A stretch of 64,000 bases of DNA from Alteromonadaceae bacterium. GTDB taxonomy: Bacteria > Pseudomonadota > Gammaproteobacteria > Enterobacterales > Alteromonadaceae. Each line of letters starts with the position of its first letter. Position 1 is the stretch's first letter. The stretch covers positions 1 through 64,000 of the forward strand of contig JABXHM010000017.1 in the NCBI GenBank assembly GCA_013373625.1, written 5' to 3'. Positions 32,202 through 40,355 of this stretch are shown here, piece after piece. A program made the translations under genes and the position numbers. Below the pieces are notes generated by a model that was given only the letters and a program-made list of their open reading frames with translations, had not been told where the DNA came from and searched no databases.

Positions 32202-33008
32202 GTGGAACCGCTGTTATTAATTTTTCTATGTTGCATGGCGTTAGGGATGCTGACCGGAACCCTTGCAGGCATGCTGGGTATTGGTGGTGGACTCATCATT
32301 GTCCCGGTACTCACCATGCTATTGAGTTCTGTGGGCGGAATTAGCGCCGAACTCGCTATGCCAATGGCTATAGCGACCTCTTTGTTTACAATTATTGTTA
32401 CCGGTTTTTTTTCAGCGAAAGCACATTATTCACTGGGTAATATTGTGCCAGAGCTGATTATCCGATGCTGTGTGGGCATTGCAGTAGGAGCAGTTGCGGG
32501 TGCACAGTTAGCGAGTATCATGCCTGCTCAGACCTTAGCCAGGGTATTTGCAGCGCTGGTTATTGTTATTGCGCTACAAATGGTATTTGGCCGCAAAACC
32601 GCATCAAAGCATCGGTATACTCCCACCATTTTAATGGTAGTGGGTGTCATAGTCGGCACTATATCTGCGCTTATGGGCATTGGTGGTGGTGCTTTGCTGG
32701 TACCTGCTTTGGTTTGGTTTCAGGTGCCGGTTCGCCAGGCAATAGGTGGTGCCGCTGCCAGTGGTCTGGTTATCGCCATGTTTGGCACCGGCAGTTTTAT
32801 TTATGCTGGTTGGGGGCTGCCTGCGTTGCCTTCATGGTCTTTGGGCTATGTATTTTTGCCCGCTGGCGTAGGCATAATGGCAACCTCTGTGTTTACTGCT
32901 GGATTTGGTGCTCGATTAGGGCAGAATATGCCAACCGGTTTACTTAAAAAAATATTAGCCGGACTGCTAATCGTAGTTAGCATCCGCATGATAATAGGAA
33001 TGGAATAG
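32202..33008 (+). CDS. TauE/SafE family sulfite exporter-like permease
   Basis: 268 aa with about eight membrane helices. Repeated signature segments GMLGIGGGLIIVPVLT near residue 25 and LMGIGGGALLVPALVWF near 160 reflect the internal duplication of the TauE/SafE (DUF81) family, which exports sulfite or other organosulfonate-derived anions. The actual substrate cannot be inferred. GTG start with CAGGAGA upstream. lgt begins three bases after its stop, so the genes are likely co-transcribed. Confidence 0.88.
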   Translation: MEPLLLIFLCCMALGMLTGTLAGMLGIGGGLIIVPVLTMLLSSVGGISAELAMPMAIATSLFTIIVTGFFSAKAHYSLGNIVPELIIRCCVGIAVGAVAGAQLASIMPAQTLARVFAALVIVIALQMVFGRKTASKHRYTPTILMVVGVIVGTISALMGIGGGALLVPALVWFQVPVRQAIGGAAASGLVIAMFGTGSFIYAGWGLPALPSWSLGYVFLPAGVGIMATSVFTAGFGARLGQNMPTGLLKKILAGLLIVVSIRMIIGME

Positions 33009-33011
33009 TTC

Positions 33012-33836
33012 ATGGGCGAAGCAGATTTTCTGGTATTTCCCAATATCGACCCGATCATTGTGAGCCTTGGGCCACTGAGTGTGCGTTGGTATGGGATGAT
33101 GTATTTACTTGGCTTTATTGCTGCCTACATCCTGGCAAAAAAGCGTTTACGTTCAACGCCATGGGATCGGGAACAGCTCAGTGACTTGTTGTTCTGGGGG
33201 TTTGTTGGCGTGATCATCGGCGGGCGTGTTGGTTATGTGTTTTTTTACCAATTCGAGCTGTTTTTGCAAGACCCGTTGTACCTGTTCAAAATACACACCG
33301 GCGGTATGTCGTTTCATGGCGGCTTACTCGGCGTTATAGCAGCGATGGCCTGGCAGGCAAAACGTCTCAATGCGACGTTTTTGCAAGTGAGTGACTTTAT
33401 TGCTCCGCTCGTACCCATCGGACTTGGCGCCGGGCGTATCGGTAACTTTTTAAACGCTGAGCTGTGGGGACGGCCTACCGATGTGCCCTGGGCAATTATT
33501 TTCCCCGGAGCCGGACCTATGCCTCGTCACCCATCGCAACTTTACGAGTTTGCGCTGGAAGGGGTCCTGTTGTTTATTATACTGTGGCTATATTCAGCGC
33601 GGCCACGTCCAACTGGTGCCGTGGGTGGATTATTTCTGATAGGCTATGGCCTGTTCAGATTTATAGTCGAATTTTACCGGGAGCCGGACGCGCATATTGG
33701 TTTGTATCAGATTGGCTTGAGCCAGGGACAACTTTTATGTGTGCCGATGATCATACTGGGAGCGGGTTTGATGGCCTATGCCTATAAAAGTCAATCAGCA
33801 ACGCCTGTGTCAAAACAAGCTGCCAACAAGAATTAA
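33012..33836 (+). CDS. lgt: Prolipoprotein diacylglyceryl transferase Lgt
   Basis: 274 aa with about seven membrane spans. [18 protein letters not shown] and [19 protein letters not shown], which carries the essential Arg, are the family signatures. It transfers diacylglyceryl from phosphatidylglycerol to the lipobox Cys, the first step of lipoprotein maturation; the NlpD- and PrsT-like proteins of this window would be its substrates. It precedes thyA by five bases, the same lgt-thyA order as in E. coli. Confidence 0.97.
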   Translation: MGEADFLVFPNIDPIIVSLGPLSVRWYGMMYLLGFIAAYILAKKRLRSTPWDREQLSDLLFWGFVGVIIGGRVGYVFFYQFELFLQDPLYLFKIHTGGMSFHGGLLGVIAAMAWQAKRLNATFLQVSDFIAPLVPIGLGAGRIGNFLNAELWGRPTDVPWAIIFPGAGPMPRHPSQLYEFALEGVLLFIILWLYSARPRPTGAVGGLFLIGYGLFRFIVEFYREPDAHIGLYQIGLSQGQLLCVPMIILGAGLMAYAYKSQSATPVSKQAANKN

Positions 33837-33841
33837 TTGTC

Positions 33842-34675
33842 ATGAAAGAATATTTAGCATTAATGCGCCATGTCAGAGACAACGGCGTTAAAAAAGAAGA
33901 CCGGACCGGCACGGGTACACTGAGTGTTTTTGGCTATCAAATGCGTTTTGACCTGAGTGAAGGGTTTCCGTTAGTCACCACCAAAAAGTGTCACTTACGC
34001 TCTATTATTCACGAGCTGTTATGGTTTCTTAAAGGTGAAACCAATATTGCTTACCTGAAAGAAAACGGCGTGTCGATTTGGGATGAGTGGGCAACTGATG
34101 AGGGCGAGCTAGGGCCTGTCTATGGCCATCAGTGGCGCAGTTGGGCCGGCAGCGACGGCGAAACCGTCGATCAAATTACGCAGCTTATCGAACAAATAAA
34201 AACCAACCCTGATTCCCGCCGCCTTATTGTGAGTGCTTGGAATCCGGCGGTTTTACCTGACACGTCAGTGTCGCCAAAAGAAAATGCTGCCAACGGCAAG
34301 CAAGCCTTGCCGCCGTGTCACACGTTATTTCAGTTTTATGTATTGGAAGGCAAGCTATCCTGCCAGTTATATCAGCGCAGCGGCGACATTTTCCTTGGCG
34401 TGCCTTTTAATATCGCCAGCTATGCTTTGCTAACTCTGATGGTGGCGCAAGTGTGCGGCTTACAGCCTGGCGACTTTATTCACACGCTTGGCGATGCGCA
34501 CCTGTATGTTAACCATTTAGAACAAACGGATTTACAGCTTAGTCGTGAGCCTTATGCTCGTCCTGTGATGAAACTCAATCCAGAAGTAACCGATATTTTT
34601 GGTTTTAGTATCGATGATTTTACGCTCGAAAATTATCAGTGTCATCCACATATCAAAGCGCCGGTTGCCATTTAG
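33842..34675 (+). CDS. thyA: Thymidylate synthase ThyA
   Basis: 277 aa. Catalytic Cys159 sits in [14 protein letters not shown], and [19 protein letters not shown] and the [10 protein letters not shown] segment are the substrate-binding signatures. It methylates dUMP to dTMP with methylenetetrahydrofolate, producing dihydrofolate that FolA reduces. It is 13 aa longer than E. coli ThyA, with a small insertion near residues 140-155 ([13 protein letters not shown]), a version also found in related marine gammaproteobacteria. Follows lgt after five bases. Confidence 0.98.
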   Translation: MKEYLALMRHVRDNGVKKEDRTGTGTLSVFGYQMRFDLSEGFPLVTTKKCHLRSIIHELLWFLKGETNIAYLKENGVSIWDEWATDEGELGPVYGHQWRSWAGSDGETVDQITQLIEQIKTNPDSRRLIVSAWNPAVLPDTSVSPKENAANGKQALPPCHTLFQFYVLEGKLSCQLYQRSGDIFLGVPFNIASYALLTLMVAQVCGLQPGDFIHTLGDAHLYVNHLEQTDLQLSREPYARPVMKLNPEVTDIFGFSIDDFTLENYQCHPHIKAPVAI

Positions 34676-34684
34676 GGCGCGAAT

Positions 34685-35698
34685 ATGACTAAAACTAACG
34701 TTTTAATCTGCGATGATTCGGCCTTCGCGCGCAAACAAATGGCGCGGGCCGTGCCCGATGGCTGGGAAGTAAATATCCATTACGCCGTAAATGGTGCCGA
34801 CGCCATTGAGCAAATACATCGCGGTAACGCTGATGTGATGTTTCTGGATTTGAATATGCCGGTCATGGACGGTTATCAGACCATGGATTTCATCCGCCAA
34901 AAAGACTTACCCTGCCTGGTTATTGTGGTGTCCGGAGACGTTCAGCCTGAGGCGCGGCAACGGATGCTGGCAAACGGCGCGTTGGACTTTATTCGTAAGC
35001 CTATTGATAACGGCAAGCTAAGCACTTTACTCAGACAGTACGGTATTTATACTGGTGATAGCGTGGCGACGCAACGTAAACAGCAGGCAGCTATTTCTTC
35101 CTCAAATGAAACCGAAAAGTTCGACGCATACCGTGAAATGGTCAATGTGGCCATGGGACGTGCCGGCGAAAACCTGGCACGCTTGCTCGGAGAGTTTATT
35201 GACCTGCCAATCCCCAACGTCAATGTCATTGAGAATAACGAGCTGCACATGGCCATTGCTGAAATTAACCGAAACGAAAGTGTATCGGCGGTTTCTAAAG
35301 GCTTTGTGAGCGCCGGCATTCATGGCGAAGCTCTGGTGCTGTTTAACGATACCGATTTTAACAACATCGTTGAACTGCTTAATTATGATCAGTTGTCGGC
35401 CGCCCCGGCTCAGTTGGAAGCGCTCATGGATATTTCTAATATTATCATCGGTGCTTGTGTGAATGGGTTATCAGATCAACTCAACGTTACCTTTAGTCAT
35501 AGCTCACCCATTTTATTGGGACGCAACCGGGAGCTTGAAAGTATTCTGGCTACTACCAAACAACGCTGGAACCGCATAATGGCGGTTGAGGTGGGTTTTG
35601 CCATAAAGCATAAAGGCGTCAGTTTCGATCTGCTTCTACTCTTTCCAGAAAAGTCGATGGAGCGGATTTATGCTCGGCTGGTAGGGACGGAGGAATAA
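34685..35698 (+). CDS. Response regulator with CheC/CheX-type phosphatase domain
   Basis: 337 aa. The N-terminal receiver has acidic Asp10 and Asp11, phosphorylation site Asp55 in FLDLNMPVMDGY, VVSGD and the Lys of RKPIDN. Residues about 140-330 look like a CheC/CheX phosphatase: REMVNVAMGRAGENLARLLG gives the first E-x2-N helix and LEALMDISNIIIGACVNGL the second. Such domains dephosphorylate CheY-type receivers. This is an inference from motif shape. The gene starts 10 bases after thyA and is followed after two bases by a PAS-GGDEF gene, so the pair is likely one signalling unit acting on c-di-GMP. Confidence 0.82.
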   Translation: MTKTNVLICDDSAFARKQMARAVPDGWEVNIHYAVNGADAIEQIHRGNADVMFLDLNMPVMDGYQTMDFIRQKDLPCLVIVVSGDVQPEARQRMLANGALDFIRKPIDNGKLSTLLRQYGIYTGDSVATQRKQQAAISSSNETEKFDAYREMVNVAMGRAGENLARLLGEFIDLPIPNVNVIENNELHMAIAEINRNESVSAVSKGFVSAGIHGEALVLFNDTDFNNIVELLNYDQLSAAPAQLEALMDISNIIIGACVNGLSDQLNVTFSHSSPILLGRNRELESILATTKQRWNRIMAVEVGFAIKHKGVSFDLLLLFPEKSMERIYARLVGTEE

Positions 35699-35700
35699 TC

Positions 35701-36654
35701 ATGTCTGACATTATGGAAGACATTAATCGTCAGCACTGGATGCATGACTTGTTAGGCTCTCTGGAAGTGGGCATTGTGGTACTCGACCGCAACTTCAACG
35801 TTGAGGTGTGGAACCAGTTCATGGAAAACCACAGTAATCTTCGCCCCAGCCAGATTGTGGGTCAGTCCTTGTTTAAACACTTTCCTGAAATTGATGCAGA
35901 CTGGCTAACACTTAAGAGTGAACCGGTGTTTGATTTAAAAACGCCGGTGTTCTTGATTTGGGAGCAGCGCCCGTACTTATTTAAATTTGACTGCAACCGG
36001 CCAATTACGTCTGAACTCGATTACATGTATCAGAATGTGACGTTATTCCCTCTTTCGTCGCTTACTGGTAAGGTGGAGCGCCTGTGTATGTTGGTATACG
36101 ACGTGACCGACCAAGCCAGCAGCAGACTTAATATTGAAGGGTTAAATGACCAGTTAACGCAAATGAGCAGGGTAGATGGACTGACTCAGTTGTATAACCG
36201 CCGTTACTGGCAGGAACGCTTTGAGAATGTGTTCAAGCTTGCAAAGCGACGCGGCTCTGAAAATACTGCAATCATGCTCGACATAGACCATTTCAAAGCG
36301 GTGAACGATAATTATGGTCACCAGTGTGGTGATAAAGTCATTCAGGCACTCGCGGCACTTATTAAAAACACTGTGCGCGAAACTGACCTGGCCGGGCGTT
36401 ATGGGGGGGAGGAGTTCGCGGTCATCTTACGCGATTCAAATTGTGATAATGCACAAATTGTTGCAGAGCGTATCCGGAAAGCGGCTGAGGAAATGGAAGT
36501 GACCCACGAAGGACAAAGTCTCAGATTTACCGTAAGTTTAGGATTGGCGGCATTCAGCACGCAATTTGAAAATGAAATGCAATGGCTTGAACGGGCTGAT
36601 CAAGCGCTTTACAAAGCCAAAGAAAACGGCCGAAATCAGTGGGTGACAAGCTAA
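35701..36654 (+). CDS. PAS-GGDEF diguanylate cyclase
   Basis: 317 aa, soluble. A PAS-like sensor domain covers about residues 10-140 (LEVGIVVLDRNFNVEVWN, PSQIVGQSLFKHFPE). A short coiled linker leads to the GGDEF domain, with the catalytic loop GGEEF at 235-239 and the product-inhibition I-site RETD at 226-229, five residues ahead of it. DGLTQLYNRRYW and LDIDHFKAVNDNYGHQCGD are also intact. It should make c-di-GMP from two GTP. It is coupled to the preceding response regulator (two-base gap), which may be its upstream input. Confidence 0.94.
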   Translation: MSDIMEDINRQHWMHDLLGSLEVGIVVLDRNFNVEVWNQFMENHSNLRPSQIVGQSLFKHFPEIDADWLTLKSEPVFDLKTPVFLIWEQRPYLFKFDCNRPITSELDYMYQNVTLFPLSSLTGKVERLCMLVYDVTDQASSRLNIEGLNDQLTQMSRVDGLTQLYNRRYWQERFENVFKLAKRRGSENTAIMLDIDHFKAVNDNYGHQCGDKVIQALAALIKNTVRETDLAGRYGGEEFAVILRDSNCDNAQIVAERIRKAAEEMEVTHEGQSLRFTVSLGLAAFSTQFENEMQWLERADQALYKAKENGRNQWVTS

Positions 36655-36689
36655 ATCTGACATCGCTACAATGGCTTTTTTCTTCACGG

Positions 36690-38042
36690 TCAGCGCGGCC
36701 GATTGCCCGGCCTTTCCCCTTCAATACGACCGATTTGGTGTCTAAGCCTGTATAAAATGAACAGGCTCGGGATGACCATTAAAGCCGTTAAGATAAAGAA
36801 CAACGTCCAGTTGCCCCCCAGTATATCAACCAGCACACCGCTACTTGAGGCCAGTAAAGTACGACTCAGCACGCTCAATGACGCCATTAATGCGTACTGT
36901 GTTGCCGAGAAGGCCCGGTTACATAACAGCGATATAAAGGCCACCATAGCAACTGTGCTCCAGGCAGCAGTAAAACCATCGAGAATAATAGTGGCCACAA
37001 ACCAGCCTTTGTGCGGGCCGATTTCTGCCATCCAGGCAAACATTAAATTGCTTGCCGCCATAGCTGAGCCGGCAATCAGTAAGCCACGAAAAATCCCATA
37101 GTGAATATTGACCATGCCGCCAATCACCGAGAAAATAATGGTTACCCACCAGTTAAGCAGCTTTGAATAGGTACCAATATCGCTGTTGCTGAAGCCAATT
37201 TCTTTGTAAAACACAATGCTCATTCTACCCAGAAAGGCTTCACCGATTTTAAACAGGAATATAAACAGTAAGATCTGCAATGCCAGTCGCGCGCCACTGC
37301 GTTGAAAAAACTCTCTGAACGGTTCGACCAGACTTATCAACAACCAACTTATCACCTTACTAAGCAGTGAAGTGCGGTTATTCAGTAGTGCCTGATAGCG
37401 GTGGTTTGCTTCTGCAAGTAACGATGCACGGTCGACGATGGGTTCTTTGGCTAATAAAGTTGATATTAAGCAAAGCGTCATAATGGCAGCGAGTAATAAG
37501 TAGATTTGTTGCCAGTCCCAACCGGGCAGATCAGCCACTAAAAAAGGAATTGCACCCAATCCGCCATATCCGGTCCACCATCCGGCGGTAGCCAGCGATG
37601 ATGCCGCGGACATCGTGTCATTTTCGTTTTTACCAATAGTATCTATACGAAACGCATCGATAGCGATATCTTGTGTTGCCGAACTAATGGCAATAATTAA
37701 CCCACAAAGTGCAATTTGATATAACGCTACCTGCGCATCCAGTGTAGACATCCAACCACAGCACAGGATCATAATAATTTGCGTCTGAGCAATCCAGCCG
37801 CGTCTTTGCCCAAGCTGTATAAATGGCTTAACTCTGTCGAGTAATGGTGCCCATAAAAAATTTATTGAGTAAACCGCAAAAATAGCGCCGAACAAACCAA
37901 TCGCCGAACGCGACAAAGACTCGTCTTTTAACCATGCGGTTAACACTGAGCCAATCATTACCCAGGGAAAGCCGCTGGCAATACCGAACACAAAAATGCT
38001 GAATAACCGCTTATCGCGAAAGAAAGTCAAAGAATTAAACAA
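36690..38042 (-). CDS. AmpG-like MFS transporter
   Basis: 450 aa with about twelve membrane helices. FGIASGFPWVMIGSVLTAWLK at the start and APLLDRVKPFIQLGQRRGW with SSATQDIAIDAFRI are characteristic of the AmpG (muropeptide permease) branch of the major facilitator superfamily. AmpG brings anhydro-muropeptides into the cytoplasm for recycling, which would fit the Slt made elsewhere in the window. The substrate is inferred only from family resemblance. It is not in an obvious operon. Confidence 0.8.
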   Translation of the reverse strand: MFNSLTFFRDKRLFSIFVFGIASGFPWVMIGSVLTAWLKDESLSRSAIGLFGAIFAVYSINFLWAPLLDRVKPFIQLGQRRGWIAQTQIIMILCCGWMSTLDAQVALYQIALCGLIIAISSATQDIAIDAFRIDTIGKNENDTMSAASSLATAGWWTGYGGLGAIPFLVADLPGWDWQQIYLLLAAIMTLCLISTLLAKEPIVDRASLLAEANHRYQALLNNRTSLLSKVISWLLISLVEPFREFFQRSGARLALQILLFIFLFKIGEAFLGRMSIVFYKEIGFSNSDIGTYSKLLNWWVTIIFSVIGGMVNIHYGIFRGLLIAGSAMAASNLMFAWMAEIGPHKGWFVATIILDGFTAAWSTVAMVAFISLLCNRAFSATQYALMASLSVLSRTLLASSSGVLVDILGGNWTLFFILTALMVIPSLFILYRLRHQIGRIEGERPGNRPR

Positions 38043-38158
38043 GTAAGTAAGCTCAGTAATATTATTATGTGCTTATTGGATCATGTGTGCCGACTGGCTG
38101 CAAGCAAAACTGTGTGTCATCGGGTCAGACCGCATCAATGTGGAGCAGGATTTTATCG

Positions 38159-38482
38159 TTACGGACGAATACCGATACAATCCATTGGATAGACTGACTC
38201 GCCGCGCAGATAAGCCACGCAATTAAGCAGTTCTTCTCGTAACACATTGTCGCTAATCAGTTGGTCTTCACGCCAGTAATGAATTTGATGTAACAGGTGC
38301 CAGAAAACCCGTTCTTTGTGTGAACCTGGTTCTAAATCGTCGCTGCGATACAACGACCACTCTTCCAATGTGTCCCAGAAGAAAAAATTAAGTTCCTTAT
38401 ACTCCAGACTGCCCTGCCAGAATGCACGTAAATAGAAACACAGCTGTCGCGACTTTTCCTCAATAAACTGACTTATGCTCAC
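38159..38482 (-). CDS. Hypothetical protein, small and aromatic-rich
   Basis: 107 aa with no domain that I recognise. It is rich in Trp, Phe and Tyr and in acidic residues (YKELNFFFWDTLEEWSLY, FWHLLHQIHYWREDQLI), suggesting a compact helical cytoplasmic protein. No signal peptide or membrane span is evident. It has an ATG start, stands alone between the AmpG-like gene and a DUF3530-like gene, and probably belongs to a lineage-restricted family of Alteromonadales. Confidence 0.65.
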   Translation of the reverse strand: MSISQFIEEKSRQLCFYLRAFWQGSLEYKELNFFFWDTLEEWSLYRSDDLEPGSHKERVFWHLLHQIHYWREDQLISDNVLREELLNCVAYLRGESVYPMDCIGIRP

Positions 38483-38718
38483 GCTGTTTTCTCACTCATG
38501 GGACTTAAAAGAAGTATAGTCCAAATTTCTGAGAATTCGGTAAACAGAATTGTATTAATTTGTAACCGAGTATAGGGTTTAATACCTGGTTATAGATCGC
38601 AACGATAAGAGAATTAACAGTCTTATTTGATAAGCAGCACAGTAGCTGCCAAGCCACTCTGAAAAGTCATTGAGTATATTGTAAATTCCGTTTACTACCC
38701 CTGATAGTGCAATCTGTT

Positions 38719-39561
38719 TTACCAGCCCAGGTATCGAACCCAGCTATAAATTTCCTGACCAAGCCAGACACTACCGGTACCAGGTATTCGGGTTGACGTA
38801 GCGCCATGATATTGATTAGTTGTAAACATTCTTTGCCGGTAATGGGGCTTAAGGCTAACTGCGGCAGCCTCTCTACGAGGTTGTACAGTCGCAGTTTGCC
38901 AATGACTGAGTGTTGGAATGCTAATGTCGAGGACCGGATATGTGCTTTGTGCTAACCACTCAATCAGGGCCTGGTTCTGCTGTCTGCCTGGCCAAAATGC
39001 GCCAATACTGACCAATGTGTCCGGCGCACTGAGGAGGTTGTTATGCAGCGCATCGAGCAGTACCGCCGACGTCATACCTTCTGCCACTATAAATGTATAG
39101 CCTTTGTATTGATTAGCATATTGATATGCTGCATTCACTAACCCGATTATTTGTAGCCGGTAGCTATCATAGTCAATGGGCGAGCTGAGCAGATTGGCCA
39201 CAGGCTTGGGGCTGTCAATAACCGCTGATTGTGTGGCCAGCGCTTGAGTGAAGTCGGTAGGGACTAACAGCGTTCGCCAGCCCTTTTGTTTTAACGTATC
39301 TGCCAGTACCAAGCCGGTATCCAGGTTTAATGACGGCGACTGCGTTGACACCAATACGATGGCAATACCCCGCACCAATGGTACCGCCGGCTCAATTTGC
39401 AGTGCCGGTATTTGTTGATCGGCAACCGCTAAACTCAGTAACTCGTCGTCCTGAAAATAACGGGTTAGGTCGTCGATTGTGTTGGCATGGGCACCCCAAA
39501 CAGCCAGCCAGAGGCTGACAGTTACCGTAACGACTATTCGGTTTATGTGCTGCTTCAACAT
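38719..39561 (-). CDS. DUF3530 family alpha/beta-hydrolase-like protein
   Basis: 280 aa. N-terminal signal peptide with a likely cleavage at AHA|NT. The central part has LVRGIAIVLVSTQSPS, an LADTLKQKGWRTLLVP strand-helix and FIVAEGMTSAVLLDAL, the last occupying the place of an esterase nucleophile elbow but without a clear G-x-S-x-G. The layout agrees with DUF3530, an uncharacterised family of exported alpha/beta-hydrolase-like proteins. Catalytic competence is therefore doubtful. The 236 bases upstream contain no gene. Confidence 0.65.
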   Translation of the reverse strand: MLKQHINRIVVTVTVSLWLAVWGAHANTIDDLTRYFQDDELLSLAVADQQIPALQIEPAVPLVRGIAIVLVSTQSPSLNLDTGLVLADTLKQKGWRTLLVPTDFTQALATQSAVIDSPKPVANLLSSPIDYDSYRLQIIGLVNAAYQYANQYKGYTFIVAEGMTSAVLLDALHNNLLSAPDTLVSIGAFWPGRQQNQALIEWLAQSTYPVLDISIPTLSHWQTATVQPRREAAAVSLKPHYRQRMFTTNQYHGATSTRIPGTGSVWLGQEIYSWVRYLGW

Positions 39562-39615
39562 TGTTATCGTTTAAATATAAGCGGTTTACAATGTATCGGC
39601 CAACACCCGAAAAAG

Positions 39616-40320
39616 TTAAGCCGGGCTATTAAAGGCTGGCGGTGTGTATTCACCAAACGGTAGGGGGGCACAAAAGTGCATAACGTTATTGTTTGCCGGA
39701 TGTTTAATTTGCAGTGATTCAGCGTGCAACTGCAACCGTGGTGCCCTGGCGACCACATCGGCGCTACCATACAGGCGGTCGCCTAAAATTGGGTGGCCAA
39801 GAGCAAGCATATGCACTCTTAATTGATGGGATCGGCCTGTTACGGGTAACAAAGCAACCAGTGATTCCTCGGCGGACTGACTCACCACTTCATAGTGGGT
39901 AAGAGATGGCTTGCCATTTTCCTGGTCGACCATTTGACGAGGGCGGTTAGGCCAGTCACAAATCAGTGGCAGGTCTACACGGCCTGATAATGGTGAAAGC
40001 TGTCCGGCAACGCGGGCGTAATAGCGCTTAGCCGTTTGACGCAACTCAAATTGCCTCGATAAAAGTCGGTGGCTGTCCTTATGCTGGGCGACAACCATCA
40101 CGCCAGACGTGGCCATATCCAAACGGTGGACAATGCGCGCCAGCGGAAATACGCGTTGTAACCGTGAAATCAGGGAGTCTTTGTGCGCCGGGTCCTTGCC
40201 CGGCACGCTGAGTAAGCCACTGGGCTTATTAACGACGATAATATCATCGTCGTAATACAACAAATCCAGATAAGGTGTGACAGGCGGCGCATAAATAAAA
40301 TCCGGATTAGCTTTGGTCAT
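39616..40320 (-). CDS. rluA: RluA-type pseudouridine synthase
   Basis: 234 aa. Catalytic Asp lies in RIVHRLDMATSGVMVVA, with DDDIIVVNKPSGLLSVPGK ahead of it and GRSHQLRVHMLALGHPILGD behind, all hallmarks of the RluA family. RluA modifies U746 of 23S rRNA and U32 of some tRNAs. The start is placed at the ATG of MTKANPDF, which has GGAAG seven bases upstream; a GTG four codons earlier is an alternative. It follows rapA by 35 bases, as in E. coli, which supports RluA over RluC or RluD. Confidence 0.93.
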   Translation of the reverse strand: MTKANPDFIYAPPVTPYLDLLYYDDDIIVVNKPSGLLSVPGKDPAHKDSLISRLQRVFPLARIVHRLDMATSGVMVVAQHKDSHRLLSRQFELRQTAKRYYARVAGQLSPLSGRVDLPLICDWPNRPRQMVDQENGKPSLTHYEVVSQSAEESLVALLPVTGRSHQLRVHMLALGHPILGDRLYGSADVVARAPRLQLHAESLQIKHPANNNVMHFCAPLPFGEYTPPAFNSPA

Positions 40321-40355
40321 TGCTACTTCCACGGGTCAGTATCCACCTTTAGCCA

